This document shows, in pieces, positions 1 to 7,489 of a DNA stretch of 41,426 nt (position 1 is its first letter; every line of letters starts with the position of its first letter). The stretch comes from an uncultured bacterium. Lineage in GTDB: Bacteria; Bacillota_I; Bacilli_A; RF39; UBA660. A model generated the notes under the pieces. It was not told where the DNA came from and did no database searches. It saw only the letters and a list, made by a program, of their open reading frames with translations. The stretch spans positions 1 through 41,426 of the forward strand of contig CASEKZ010000033.1 of the NCBI GenBank assembly GCA_949288625.1, written 5' to 3'. The position numbers were made by a program, and so were the translations under genes.

Positions 1-158
1 CTTATTTCTTCTAATACTTCTTTGATTCCATCCTTAATAAACCAATTATAGGATTTTGTTTGTATCTCAAGTAAGTCTTGTAATTCTAGGGAATTATTAA
101 CTCTTGAGAAATCTCTTCTTTCACGGTATTCGTTTACTTTCCTAACTTTATAAGCCAC
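1..158 (-). CDS. rpoB: RNA polymerase beta subunit, N-terminal fragment (cut by window start)
   Basis: Only the first 52 codons are in the window. They read from a GTG start preceded by a GGGGTGG ribosome binding site about seven bases upstream. The peptide includes the stretches RERRDFSRV, LQDLLEIQTKSYNWF and KDGIKEVLEEI, which match the RpoB N-terminus, where the LIEIQTKSYxWF motif is highly conserved. RpoB forms the catalytic core of RNA polymerase with RpoC. The position downstream of rplJ-rplL and a YbxB-type methyltransferase is the normal Bacillota arrangement. A separate promoter lies about 70 bases upstream of the start, so rpoB need not depend on read-through from the ribosomal genes. 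Confidence 0.93.
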   Translation of the reverse strand, partial: MAYKVRKVNEYRERRDFSRVNNSLELQDLLEIQTKSYNWFIKDGIKEVLEEI

Positions 159-228
159 GCGTTTTCCACCCCTAAACTATAAATTTTAAAGAACATGTCT
201 AAAATTAAAGACACAGTACCAATTTAAA

Positions 229-257
229 ATATTACAAGAAAAAACTAGACTTGTCAA
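229..257 (-). promoter_or_regulatory. Predicted sigma-A promoter for rpoB
   Basis: On the minus strand TTGACA (257-252) is followed after 17 bases by TAATAT (234-229). It points at rpoB and leaves an untranslated leader of about 65 bases. The leader contains a small possible hairpin with TGTCT/AGACA arms. A consensus -35 with ideal spacing makes this one of the better promoters in the window. Confidence 0.7.
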
Positions 258-300
258 TATATTTCACAAAAAAACACAAATATTTTTCGTTATTTATGTT

Positions 301-885
301 TTATTTTGCCATAATTATATAATATCCCTTTTTCTTATTAACTAGCTCTACTATTTTATAAGCCTTCTTCATATCTTTGACTAAAGAATCTGCCCCCTGT
401 TTTTTTCTTACTACTATCCAAAGCTCTCCATTTTCTTTTAAATACTTCTTAGCGCCCATTATTATTTCATAAAGCTTTTCTTTTCCTACCCTAATAGGTG
501 GGTTAGATACAATGTAATCATATTTTTTGTCTATGCTTTCATAAGCATCTGATTCAAAAACGTTAGCTTTTAACCCTTGTTCTTTTATAGACATTCTTGA
601 CAAATGAATCGCCCTTTTATTAACATCAGACATATCCACAGTAAAACCTAAAAGCGCTGCATATATTCCTATAGGTCCACAACCACAGCCTACATCAAGG
701 AGTTCTTTTTCCTGTGGATAAGTACAATTAAAGGTTTTTAAAAGCAACTCCGTACCAAAATCTAATTTACCTTTAGAAAAAACGCCATTATCAGTATAAA
801 AATAATAACTTATATTGTGGATAACCACATCAACTCTTTTTATTTCCGATTTTAAATTATCATTGTTTGTAAAATAATGTCCCAT
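301..885 (-). CDS. Class I SAM-dependent methyltransferase, RsmC/YbxB type
   Basis: This 194-residue protein has the methyltransferase small-domain (MTS) pattern. The SAM-binding loop LLDVGCGCGPIG lies near residues 60-71, and the Asn-Pro-Pro-Ile catalytic motif (SNPPIRVGK) near residue 127. The NPPx motif is typical of N-methylation of exocyclic amines, and RsmC makes m2G1207 in 16S rRNA. B. subtilis ybxB sits at the same place between rplL and rpoB. I chose the ATG preceded by GGAGAG, four codons inside the longest frame. The protein is about half the length of E. coli RsmC and lacks its N-terminal duplicate domain, which is normal for Bacillota. The rRNA target is inferred from the family. 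Confidence 0.85.
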   Translation of the reverse strand: MGHYFTNNDNLKSEIKRVDVVIHNISYYFYTDNGVFSKGKLDFGTELLLKTFNCTYPQEKELLDVGCGCGPIGIYAALLGFTVDMSDVNKRAIHLSRMSIKEQGLKANVFESDAYESIDKKYDYIVSNPPIRVGKEKLYEIIMGAKKYLKENGELWIVVRKKQGADSLVKDMKKAYKIVELVNKKKGYYIIMAK

Positions 886-954
886 AATACTCTCCATATA
901 AAAATTATATCACAACAAAAAACATTAAATAAGTTAATATCCTTTATTTTTAAA

Positions 955-1725
955 CTATTTTTTTACAAAACGACGATAAAAATCATCATCTGATTGCATT
1001 TTTAGCGAATAATCGTTATACACCCTAATAAAATCATCATCATAATATTCATTTTCCTTATTCAAATCATAACATAACAATATTTTATCTATTAATTTTT
1101 GATCTTCCATGCCCATTATTTTTAACATTTCGTAAGGTTTAAAATCTATAAATTCTAATTTTGATGACGTACACATATTAAACCACATGATAGCTAAAAG
1201 ATATAAATCTGCGTCTTTCGTAAACTTTTTATTAGAAAAATATTTTTTTTCATTTATAAATCTAGAGTTTTGCAATTCATAACTCCAAGCGAAAGGAAAA
1301 TAATCTTTAATTTGACAATCCTCGTAATCAGTCAAGAACACCTCAAACGTTTCTGGGTTATATTTTAAATTACCTTCGGATAAAAAATCTAAAAAAATAA
1401 CTCCGTTTTCGTGACCTATGAACAGCGTTTTATTTAAATTTGTCAAACATTTTGAAATTACTTCAAAAGAAAAAAAGTCCTTAGAAATATCATAACAAAA
1501 ATTAGGGTAATCAACATATTTAGTATATATTTCTTTTACCCATCCTTCTTTAACTTCATAATCAAAAGGAGTAATGAATCCAGGAATTTTTCTTAACTCA
1601 TCTTTTTGCTCTAACTTACTAAGTAAAATAGAGTTTGTTTTCTTTGTTAAATTTTTATATTCTTTAGTTACATAATCGCCATGTCTTATCACTCTGGTTC
1701 GTTCATCATCTTTTAAAACTTTCAT
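955..1725 (-). CDS. Uncharacterised protein, possibly protein-kinase-like fold
   Basis: I do not recognise this 256-residue protein as a named family. The start is the ATG after AAAGGAG. The middle resembles a kinase catalytic loop and metal-binding segment: His105, GVIFLD with Asp113, GNL with Asn119, then FLTDYED with Asp133, followed by a helical, aromatic-rich C-terminal part. An early VTKEYK segment near residue 20 could be the ATP-contacting lysine strand. The Asp-to-Asn spacing is one residue longer than in classical kinases, so the assignment is tentative. It has no signal peptide or membrane segment. It lies between rplL and the rsmC-like gene with its own promoter and a terminator upstream, so it is an inserted independent unit in a conserved cluster. 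Confidence 0.6.
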   Translation of the reverse strand: MKVLKDDERTRVIRHGDYVTKEYKNLTKKTNSILLSKLEQKDELRKIPGFITPFDYEVKEGWVKEIYTKYVDYPNFCYDISKDFFSFEVISKCLTNLNKTLFIGHENGVIFLDFLSEGNLKYNPETFEVFLTDYEDCQIKDYFPFAWSYELQNSRFINEKKYFSNKKFTKDADLYLLAIMWFNMCTSSKLEFIDFKPYEMLKIMGMEDQKLIDKILLCYDLNKENEYYDDDFIRVYNDYSLKMQSDDDFYRRFVKK

Positions 1726-1747
1726 AAAATTCTCCTTTGTTAAAAAT

Positions 1748-1775
1748 ATTATATACAAATTTAAAATATGGTCAA
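1748..1775 (-). promoter_or_regulatory. Predicted promoter of the gene at 955-1725
   Basis: TTGACC (1775-1770), a 16-base spacer and a perfect TATAAT (1753-1748) lie on the minus strand. They directly follow the rplL terminator and precede the AAAGGAG-ATG start. The uncharacterised gene is thus transcribed on its own. Confidence 0.7.
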
Positions 1776-1776
1776 G

Positions 1777-1803
1777 AAAAAAAGAGCTAAAACACAGCTC
1801 TTT
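1777..1803 (-). terminator. Rho-independent terminator after rplL
   Basis: Arms AAAGAGCT and AGCTCTTT (8 bp, 7-base loop) are followed on the minus strand by a run of Ts. It lies about 20 bases beyond the rplL stop codon and closes the rplJ-rplL unit. Confidence 0.85.
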
Positions 1804-1822
1804 AAAGTACTTATTATCTAAA

Positions 1823-2194
1823 TTATTGAAGTTCAACGGTTGCGCCGGCTTCTTCTAGTTTAGCTTTAATGTCATTTGCCTCTTCCATTGGAGCATTTTC
1901 CTTAATATTTCCACCTTCATCAGCTATCTTCTTAGCGTCCATTAATCCTAAACCAGTAATATCTCTAATTACTTTAATTACTTGAATCTTAGCTGAACCA
2001 GCATCTTTTAATACTACCGTTGCAGAAGTTTTCTCTTCTGCTTGGGCAGCTCCGGCAGCAGGTGCAGCAGCTACCGCAACAGCTGATGGATCTACACCAA
2101 ATTCCTCCTTCATAGCATCAACTAATTCTTTAACTTCAAGAATTTTCATTTCCTTTATTGCATCAATAATTTCTTGTGTACTTAATTTTGCCAT
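1823..2194 (-). CDS. rplL: 50S ribosomal protein L7/L12
   Basis: At 123 residues it has the usual length. An N-terminal dimerisation helix segment (LSTQEIIDAIKEMKILEVKELV) comes first, then an Ala-rich hinge (AVAAAPAAGAAQAEE), then the C-terminal factor-binding domain with KIQVIKVIRDITGLGLMDAK. L7/L12 dimers bind L10 and form the ribosomal stalk that recruits translation GTPases. The start has a strong GGAGG site. It follows rplJ by about 17 bases, with which it should be co-transcribed, and a strong terminator comes right after. Confidence 0.98.
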   Translation of the reverse strand: MAKLSTQEIIDAIKEMKILEVKELVDAMKEEFGVDPSAVAVAAAPAAGAAQAEEKTSATVVLKDAGSAKIQVIKVIRDITGLGLMDAKKIADEGGNIKENAPMEEANDIKAKLEEAGATVELQ

Positions 2195-2211
2195 TTTTAT
2201 TTTCCTCCTTG

Positions 2212-2712
2212 TTATTTACTTTCTTCTTCTAAATTTTTAGCATGTAAGTCTAAACATATAGCAGCATTTCTAACGTGTTCAATCAAACCAGATACAAACA
2301 TAGTAAGTAATCCTTCTTTTGATGGAACAGTTGCTAATTCATTTAGCTCATCTAAGCTTGCTACTTTACCATCTACAATGCCACCTTTAAGTTCTAAAGC
2401 TGGATGTTTTTTCGCAAAATCTGCCAAAACTCTTATTGGAGCTATAGCATCATCTGACATCGCAATTGCAGACGGACCCTTAAGACAATTATCTAAATCA
2501 ATAGATAACTTATCAAACGCTCTTTTTGTTAAAGTATTTTTATATACTTTATAAGAAGATTGCTCTTCACGTAATTTCCGACGAAGTTCTGTTACTTCTG
2601 CATCGGTTAAACCACGATAATCAAACAAAATAGCACTAGTTGCGTTTTTAACCTTGTCAGCTATTTCATTTACAACTTCTTCTTTCTTAGCAATTATAGC
2701 TTGATTTGCCAT
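2212..2712 (-). CDS. rplJ: 50S ribosomal protein L10
   Basis: This 166-residue protein has the L10 signature FDYRGLTDAEVTELRRKLR near residues 30-46 and KVYKNTLTKRAF just after it. L10 anchors L7/L12 dimers and binds 23S rRNA with L11. The start ATG follows an AAAGGAGG site. Upstream lies an L10 leader with a terminator-like hairpin, so synthesis is probably autoregulated by the L10-L12 complex binding its mRNA. A promoter overlapping the end of rplA separates rplJ-rplL from rplK-rplA. Confidence 0.97.
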   Translation of the reverse strand: MANQAIIAKKEEVVNEIADKVKNATSAILFDYRGLTDAEVTELRRKLREEQSSYKVYKNTLTKRAFDKLSIDLDNCLKGPSAIAMSDDAIAPIRVLADFAKKHPALELKGGIVDGKVASLDELNELATVPSKEGLLTMFVSGLIEHVRNAAICLDLHAKNLEEESK

Positions 2713-2750
2713 TGTTCTTACCTCCTTTTAGTATAATAAGTACCTAATTA

Positions 2751-2854
2751 AAAGGCCTTCGACGAAAAGACGTGAAGACCTTAAAATCCTAATTATGAAT
2801 TTTTGTCCTCGGTAGGAATAAAGTTATGCAATAATGCTCCTACTGTCTTTGGTA
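2751..2854 (-). promoter_or_regulatory. L10 leader RNA with terminator-like hairpin, upstream of rplJ
   Basis: On the minus strand the leader has AAAGACAGTAGGAGC (around 2852-2838), then CCTACCGAGGACA (around 2816-2804), the paired, kink-forming core of the known L10 leader family. It is followed by a hairpin with arms AAGGTCTTC and GAAGGCCTT (2782-2752) ending in TTTT. The order protein-binding core, hairpin with T run, Shine-Dalgarno, rplJ suggests attenuation, with L10(L12)4 stabilising a terminating fold. The core match is seen in the sequence and the mechanism is inferred from the family. Confidence 0.85.
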
Positions 2855-2890
2855 CTATATAATTATGCCATCAAAACATAATACATTCAT

Positions 2891-2919
2891 ATTTTATATC
2901 ATTTATTATTATTTGTCAA
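2891..2919 (-). promoter_or_regulatory. Predicted promoter for rplJ-rplL
   Basis: TTGACA (2919-2914), a 17-base spacer and TAAAAT (2896-2891) lie on the minus strand. The -35 overlaps the last codons of rplA. Transcription from here would include the L10 leader. Confidence 0.7.
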
Positions 2920-3607
2920 ACGAGCTTAAATCAACCCTGATACCAGGACCCATTGTTGAAGCTAATGATACGTTCTTTAAGTAAACACCCTTAGCAGCTT
3001 GTGGCTTTGATTTTATTATAACGCTCATAAAAGCATTAACGTTATCCATTAATTGTTTTTCAGTAAAAGATACCTTACCAACAATCGCATGAACGTTTGC
3101 ATATGAATCAGTACGATATTCAACACGTCCTTTTTTAACGTCTTCAACAGCTTTTTTAGTATCTAGTGTAACCGTTCCGGTTTTCGGATTTGGCATTAAC
3201 CCTTTAGGACCTAACACCTTACCTAGTTTACCTAAAAGCGGCATCATTTCAGGAGTTGCAATAATAACGTCAAAATCAAACCAATTTTCTTTTTCTATTT
3301 TGTTAATCATGTCAACGTCACCAACAAAGTCAGCTCCTGCTTCTTGTGCTAACTTAGCAGCATCCCCTTTTGCTAGAACCAAAACCTTCTTTGTTTTACC
3401 GGTTCCGTGAGGCAACACGATGGCACCCCTTAATTGTTGATCGTTCTTTTTCGTATCCAAGTTTAACCTAACCGCAAGTTCAACAGTACCATCAAACTTA
3501 GAAACAGATGTTTCTTTTACCAATTTTACAGCTTCCTCAAGTGAATAAAGTTTACCTTTTTCTATCTTGCTTAAAGCCTCTTGATACTTCTTACTTTTCT
3601 TTTTCAT
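2909..3607 (-). CDS. rplA: 50S ribosomal protein L1
   Basis: The protein is 232 residues, the usual length. Diagnostic segments include [11 protein letters not shown] near the N-terminus, LPHGTGK, and PNPKTGTVT with GLMPNPK in the middle, then [18 protein letters not shown]1 binds the 23S rRNA stalk that handles E-site tRNA and is also a translational repressor of its own mRNA. The leader directly upstream (3622-3649) resembles the L1 rRNA target. It is co-oriented with rplK about 75 bases upstream. Confidence 0.98.
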   Translation of the reverse strand: MKKKSKKYQEALSKIEKGKLYSLEEAVKLVKETSVSKFDGTVELAVRLNLDTKKNDQQLRGAIVLPHGTGKTKKVLVLAKGDAAKLAQEAGADFVGDVDMINKIEKENWFDFDVIIATPEMMPLLGKLGKVLGPKGLMPNPKTGTVTLDTKKAVEDVKKGRVEYRTDSYANVHAIVGKVSFTEKQLMDNVNAFMSVIIKSKPQAAKGVYLKNVSLASTMGPGIRVDLSSFDK

Positions 3608-3621
3608 TTTTCTTACCTCCC

Positions 3622-3649
3622 TGTGGTATAAGCGGATTTTCCTCCCACA
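3622..3649 (-). promoter_or_regulatory. Probable L1-binding mRNA element before rplA
   Basis: On the minus strand a TGTGGGAGG half is closed by ATACCACA, with ATCCGC in the loop-side strand. This GTGGGAGG...ACCAC arrangement is the one that mimics the L1 site of 23S rRNA in leaders of L11-L1 operons. It ends about four bases before the rplA Shine-Dalgarno, well placed for translational repression. A second copy precedes rplK. Confidence 0.65.
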
Positions 3650-3683
3650 TAGATAAATCTATATGATATTTATTTTTAATAAA

Positions 3684-4109
3684 CTAATTTTTTATTTCAA
3701 TACCCATGTTCTTAGCGGTACCAGAAACAATTTTTATTGCTTCTTCTAAATCGTATGCATTTAAATCAGGCAATTTAATTTCTGCGATCTCTTTTAATTG
3801 TTCTTCGGTAATACTTCCAACAATCTCTTTAGACCCTTTTGAAGAACCAGCCTTAATCTTAGCATACTTTTTAAGTAAAAATGGTGTTGGTGGGGTTAAA
3901 AACCTAAGTTCGTAACTCCTGTCATCATAAACAGAAATTTCAACTGGAATAATATCGCCCATCTTATCTTTAGTTGCATCATTGTACTTTACACAAAACT
4001 CACCTGAGTTAATACCTAATGGTCCAAGTGCGGTACCTACCGGTGGAGCAGGTGTAGCTTTTCCTGCTGGTAATTGCAACGTTAATTTTCTTATTAGTTC
4101 TTTTGCCAC
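3684..4109 (-). CDS. rplK: 50S ribosomal protein L11
   Basis: The sequence LTLQLPAGKATPAPPVG at the N-terminus, IPVEISVYDDRSY in the middle and GTAKNMGIEI at the C-terminus are L11 hallmarks. L11 forms the GTPase-associated centre with 23S rRNA. A GTG nine bases further upstream lies inside the GGGAGGTG ribosome site itself, so I chose the second GTG (4109), six bases after the site. That gives 141 residues, exactly the usual L11 length, starting Met-Ala-Lys. It sits between nusG and rplA as in nearly all Bacteria. Confidence 0.97.
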   Translation of the reverse strand: MAKELIRKLTLQLPAGKATPAPPVGTALGPLGINSGEFCVKYNDATKDKMGDIIPVEISVYDDRSYELRFLTPPTPFLLKKYAKIKAGSSKGSKEIVGSITEEQLKEIAEIKLPDLNAYDLEEAIKIVSGTAKNMGIEIKN

Positions 4110-4140
4110 GAAAAACACCTCCCATAATATTTTTTTCGCG

Positions 4141-4181
4141 AGTGGTCAAATAGCTTTTGTTTTAAATCCGCGCCTCCCACT
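4141..4181 (-). promoter_or_regulatory. Probable L1-binding leader element before rplK
   Basis: AGTGGGAGG on the minus strand pairs with TGACCACT about 25 bases later, with an internal CGGATT. The ends match the element before rplA (GTGGGAGG...ACCAC). It lies in the nusG-rplK intergenic stretch, where L11-L1 operon leaders are known. The pairing is seen directly, and L1 as the ligand is inferred. Confidence 0.6.
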
Positions 4182-4266
4182 AATTTTCTTTCATCATCTA
4201 TATAAAATATAGCTGCGCATATAATTTTAACACAGCAAACATGATAAAAGCAATAGTTTTTTATCA

Positions 4267-4806
4267 TTATTCTTTGGTAAACTGCGTAAGTTCTAACTCA
4301 ACATTTGTCTCTTGTCCAAATAAATCTATCGCAACATTAGCCTTACCAGCATCTAAATCAATATCGGTAATCTTACCTGCTAACATTTTGAACGGACCAT
4401 CAATTATTTTAACGTTATCGCCTACTTCATAGTTAACCACAACATTATCACCTGTATAACCAATCTCTTTAAAAATTCTTTCTACCTCTTCATCATATAA
4501 CGGAACTGGTTTTGCCCCTTTACCAGAAGAACCTAAAAAACCAGTTACCCCCGGAGTATTACGTACAATATACCATGATTCATCAGACATAATCATTTCT
4601 ACTAAAACGTAACCTGGAAATAATTTCTTTACTTTTTCTTTTCTTTTACCATCTTTTATCTCAACTTCTTTTCTTTCAGGAACGATTACTCTAAATATGT
4701 TTTCTTGCATATCCATTGAGTTAATTCTCATGTCAAGCTTTTCCTTAACCTTTGATTCGTGTCCAGAGTAAGTATTAACAACGTACCATTTTTTTTGTTC
4801 TTCCAT
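4267..4806 (-). CDS. nusG: Transcription elongation/termination factor NusG
   Basis: The N-terminal NGN domain (WYVVNTYSGHE, FPGYVLVEM, SWYVVRNTPGVTGF-like with SWYIVRNTPGVTG) is followed by a KOW domain beginning near GDNVKIIDGPFKML. NusG binds the RNA polymerase clamp and links it to ribosomes or pausing signals. Two starts are possible: a TTG at 4815 close behind AAAGGAG, or the ATG at 4806 given here, which directly follows the secE stop and gives 179 residues. Both leave NusG intact. secE-nusG overlap or abut and form one unit. Confidence 0.96.
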   Translation of the reverse strand: MEEQKKWYVVNTYSGHESKVKEKLDMRINSMDMQENIFRVIVPERKEVEIKDGKRKEKVKKLFPGYVLVEMIMSDESWYIVRNTPGVTGFLGSSGKGAKPVPLYDEEVERIFKEIGYTGDNVVVNYEVGDNVKIIDGPFKMLAGKITDIDLDAGKANVAIDLFGQETNVELELTQFTKE

Positions 4807-4807
4807 C

Positions 4808-5026
4808 TTAACCAACTAACTCCTTTACATATGATAATAATGCAATAAGTAAATCCGTCCCAACAAAAAACACACATATAAACAGCATAAATGCTAACGT
4901 TGCAACAGAATACTTTAATAAATTTTTCCTAGAAGTCCACATAACTTTTTGAGCTTCTTTTTTTACATCTTTTAAAAAATTAGCTAAAAAGACAAACGGA
5001 TTTCTTCTTTTTTTTGACTTTGCCAT
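4808..5026 (-). CDS. secE: Preprotein translocase subunit SecE
   Basis: This small protein (72 residues) has a basic N-terminus (KSKKRRNPF), the conserved amphipathic segment FLKDVKKEAQKVMWTSRKNLLKY, and one C-terminal membrane helix. SecE stabilises SecY in the SecYEG channel. The start is the ATG eight bases after GGGAG; an upstream ATG overlaps that site. In B. subtilis rpmG (L33) precedes secE, but here the 80 bases before it hold no rpmG. Confidence 0.95.
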   Translation of the reverse strand: MAKSKKRRNPFVFLANFLKDVKKEAQKVMWTSRKNLLKYSVATLAFMLFICVFFVGTDLLIALLSYVKELVG

Positions 5027-5082
5027 ATTTCTATCTCCCATTATTTCAAAATAAAAAACACTTTTTCGTGCTTACTACCTAA

Positions 5083-5111
5083 ATAGTAACACAAACTAAT
5101 TAAATAGTCAA
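5083..5111 (-). promoter_or_regulatory. Predicted promoter for secE-nusG
   Basis: TTGACT (5111-5106), a 17-base spacer and TACTAT (5088-5083) lie on the minus strand. The -35 overlaps the last codon of sigH, so secE-nusG can be expressed independently of sigH. Confidence 0.6.
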
Positions 5112-5722
5112 TTTATTTCGTTTAATATGTTTTTTAATTTTATTCTAATTCTAAATAAAACACTCTCAATTGACTTTGGTGTTTTTTTTAAGTTTTTAGA
5201 AATTTCATCATAGTTAAAACCATAAAGCCTTAACTCATATACTTCTTTTTCAAAAGGAGTTAATTCCTCTTTAATTCTTTTATTAAAATACTCAGTATTT
5301 TCTTTACTTACAAGTAAATCTTCAATACCACCTTCATTATTATAAACAACGTTATCAAATCCATTCTTATCATCATCGTTATGATAATCTATCGAATATG
5401 ATTCATTTAAGATACTATGCTTTTTTCTACTTGCACTTTTAACTGCCGTTATTATTTTCCTTTTGATACATACAAAAGCAAAGGTTGAAAACTTAATGTC
5501 TTTTTGATCTTTATAGCCTTTTATCGCCGAGTCAAGACCTATTAACCCTTCTTGATACAAATCATTATAATCAATTCCCTTACCATCTACTAAAGGCAAG
5601 TATTTCCTAGCATAATACTCAATTACCGCCTCATATTTTTTAAATAATTCTTCATTAGCATCCTCGTTATTTTCAGAAATTAAATACAATAATTCATAAT
5701 CATCCTCGTATTGTTTTTTCAT
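5108..5722 (-). CDS. sigH: RNA polymerase sigma factor, SigH-like
   Basis: The 204-residue protein has sigma-70 region 2 (DLYQEGLIGLDSAIKGYKDQ, then FSTFAFVCIKRKI near residue 80) and region 4 (LTPFEKEVYELRLYGFNYDEIS with a helix-turn-helix running to RIRIKLKN). In B. subtilis sigma-H drives the transition to stationary phase, early sporulation and competence, and lies at the same position before secE. Here an Asp/Asn-rich stretch (DYHNDDDKNGFDN) links the two regions. The start follows a run of six Gs. Assignment to SigH rather than another sigma rests on gene order and length. Confidence 0.88.
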   Translation of the reverse strand: MKKQYEDDYELLYLISENNEDANEELFKKYEAVIEYYARKYLPLVDGKGIDYNDLYQEGLIGLDSAIKGYKDQKDIKFSTFAFVCIKRKIITAVKSASRKKHSILNESYSIDYHNDDDKNGFDNVVYNNEGGIEDLLVSKENTEYFNKRIKEELTPFEKEVYELRLYGFNYDEISKNLKKTPKSIESVLFRIRIKLKNILNEIN

Positions 5723-5734
5723 TTTTGTCCCCCC

Positions 5735-6439
5735 TTATTTTCGTTGTCTTACAACCTCATACATTATTATTCCGGCCGCAACTGATGCGTTTAAACTATT
5801 TATTTTACCAAACATTGGTATTGAAACGATAAAATCACAATTTTGTTTTACTAAGCTACTCATTCCAAAGCCTTCACTTCCTATTATTAAAGCGGTAGGC
5901 AAAGTATAATCAACACTATCATATGGAACACTATTTTCCATATCAGTACCATAAATCCAAACACCTTTTTTCTTTAACTTTTTTATTAAATTATTAATAT
6001 TAGTAACTTGAACAATTTTAACGTTATCCAAAGCACCAGCGCTAGTCTTCATCACGGTAGCATTAACCTTAACGCTTCGATCTTTAGGAATTACCACAAA
6101 ATCTACGCCTGCTGCTTCCGCAGTTCTTATTATAGCACCAAAATTATGCGGATCTTCTATGTGATCTAGGATAATAATAAAAGGATTTGATTCCAAACAA
6201 GAAAGCATATCATCTTCTGTTAAATAAGAAAAGTCAGGTATTTCTAATATTACACCTTGATGATTGCCTTCAATGATTTGATCAAGATCTGTCTTATTTA
6301 GGTAACTCACTTTCACGTTTAAACTTTTTAAGTTCTCATCAATACTAGACGAAATCATACTTTTTGACAGATAAGCTTTTTTTATATGCCGTCTATTTGA
6401 AATTAACTCCTTTGCTACGTTTTTACCAAATACATACAT
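5735..6439 (-). CDS. rlmB: 23S rRNA (guanosine-2'-O-)-methyltransferase RlmB (TrmH/SpoU family)
   Basis: This is a SPOUT methyltransferase of 234 residues. An N-terminal substrate-binding domain (YVFGKNVAKELI; NHQGVILEI) precedes the catalytic trefoil-knot domain with DHIEDPHNFGAIIRTAEAAG, ALIIGSEGFGM and SIPMFGKINSLNASVAAGI, the three SpoU motifs. The E. coli enzyme makes Gm2251 in the peptidyl-transferase loop. I chose the ATG five bases after GGGTGA. It begins two bases from the mrnC stop, so the two genes are probably coupled. Confidence 0.92.
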   Translation of the reverse strand: MYVFGKNVAKELISNRRHIKKAYLSKSMISSSIDENLKSLNVKVSYLNKTDLDQIIEGNHQGVILEIPDFSYLTEDDMLSCLESNPFIIILDHIEDPHNFGAIIRTAEAAGVDFVVIPKDRSVKVNATVMKTSAGALDNVKIVQVTNINNLIKKLKKKGVWIYGTDMENSVPYDSVDYTLPTALIIGSEGFGMSSLVKQNCDFIVSIPMFGKINSLNASVAAGIIMYEVVRQRK

Positions 6440-6440
6440 T

Positions 6441-6830
6441 CTAATCACCCATTATTTCTTTTGATAGTTCATTTATTCTTTTATAATCTCTTTTTAAATA
6501 AAGCATTGCAAATAACGCTTCCAAAGCCGTAGCTTTTTTATAATCTTTAATATTTACGTTTTTAGGCTTTGAATTTGGCTTATAGTTTCTTGATCTATTA
6601 ATCGTATAAAGCTCTTCTTCAGAAAAAATTCCTTCTGATTTAAGTTTTTCCAAAATATGAGCTTGATTATTAGCACTAACATATTTTTTTGCATATTGAT
6701 TAAGAATCCTTGCATTACCTATTTTTTTACTTACTAAGTAGCTTCTTATAACAACTTCATATACCGCATCACCCAAATAAGCCAACACTCCTGCATTTAA
6801 TTCATTTACATTCACTTTCTTCACATCCAT
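6441..6830 (-). CDS. mrnC: Mini-ribonuclease III
   Basis: A 129-residue RNase III catalytic domain without a dsRNA-binding domain. The signature is AGVLAYLGDAVYEVVIRSYL, including the catalytic Asp, with YKKATALEALFAMLYL carrying the second acidic pair. In B. subtilis Mini-III matures 23S rRNA ends, and the gene lies next to rlmB as here (cysS-mrnC-rlmB). The longest frame starts 11 codons earlier within the downstream arm of the divIC terminator. The ATG used gives the expected family length, but its ribosome site is weak. Confidence 0.9.
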   Translation of the reverse strand: MDVKKVNVNELNAGVLAYLGDAVYEVVIRSYLVSKKIGNARILNQYAKKYVSANNQAHILEKLKSEGIFSEEELYTINRSRNYKPNSKPKNVNIKDYKKATALEALFAMLYLKRDYKRINELSKEIMGD

Positions 6831-6854
6831 AAGTATTAAATCACAATAATACGT

Positions 6855-6876
6855 AAAAAACAAGGTAAACCTTGTT
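6855..6876 (-). terminator. Terminator after divIC
   Basis: Arms AACAAGG and CCTTGTT (7 bp, loop TTTA) are followed by a T run on the minus strand. The first arm overlaps the divIC stop codon. It separates spoVG-yabP-yabQ-divIC from mrnC-rlmB-sigH. Confidence 0.75.
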
Positions 6877-7165
6877 AATCTATCTTTAGTATTTTTTCAC
6901 CATTTTTAGAATACAAATATTTTTCCCTTGCATATCTTGCAGCATACTCAGGATTCTTTAACTTCTCAACGTCATCAGAAAGCATCTTTTGCTCTTCTTC
7001 TAATTTTTCAAGTTGAGCAGTTAAAGTTCGTTTTTCTTCGTTTTTTTCTTTGATTTTAAATATGTTACCTACCGAAGAGACAATTGATACGCCAATTATA
7101 AAAAAACAAAATATTGAGGTTAATACAACCCTTCTACGCTCTTTTGCAGTTAATTTGTTTTCCAT
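6875..7165 (-). CDS. divIC: Septum formation initiator DivIC (FtsL/DivIC family)
   Basis: At 96 residues this is a typical bitopic division protein. It has a short basic cytoplasmic N-terminus (KLTAKERRR), one membrane helix (about residues 13-30), then an extracellular leucine-zipper coiled coil (IKEKNEEKRTLTAQLEKLEEE). A conserved C-terminal tail follows (NPEYAARYAREKYLYSKNGEKI), with the YAREKY...GE pattern of DivIC. DivIC joins FtsL and DivIB in the divisome. It follows yabP-yabQ exactly as in B. subtilis. Confidence 0.9.
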   Translation of the reverse strand: MENKLTAKERRRVVLTSIFCFFIIGVSIVSSVGNIFKIKEKNEEKRTLTAQLEKLEEEQKMLSDDVEKLKNPEYAARYAREKYLYSKNGEKILKID

Positions 7166-7216
7166 AACATCATCCCCATAATATAATGTTATTATATAAC
7201 GAAAAAAAGAAATTTT

Positions 7217-7489
7217 CTAGGTTTTTTTGTCTTTAAAGTAAAGTAATTGACAAAATAACCCACCACATATTAGAAAAATCACAATATAATAGTTAAGGAT
7301 ACCATAATTTATTTTATATAATAAAAAATAGAATGTAATAACATGAAAAAAGCAAAAAAGCACCTCACATAAAACCTTTAGTAAATTTTTTTTAAATTTT
7401 ACTAATTTTAAAGCTTTAAAACTAGCTAAAAAAAACATGCCATATATAAAAGAAAAAAATATTACTTTAAATTGACTATCCAAGCTCAT
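7217..7489 (-). CDS. yabQ: Sporulation protein YabQ-like, short
   Basis: A 90-residue, very hydrophobic protein with three or four predicted membrane segments (around residues 8-25, 38-58 and 65-82). It starts MSLDSQF, and its ATG overlaps the yabP TAA stop (TAATG). B. subtilis YabQ is a spore-cortex protein with several membrane segments and the MSL-Q-F start, encoded between yabP and divIC. The assignment rests on this order, the coupling and the membrane character. It seems much shorter than other YabQ proteins, lacking the long C-terminal region, and a spore role is inferred. Confidence 0.72.
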   Translation of the reverse strand: MSLDSQFKVIFFSFIYGMFFLASFKALKLVKFKKNLLKVLCEVLFCFFHVITFYFLLYKINYGILNYYIVIFLICGGLFCQLLYFKDKKT

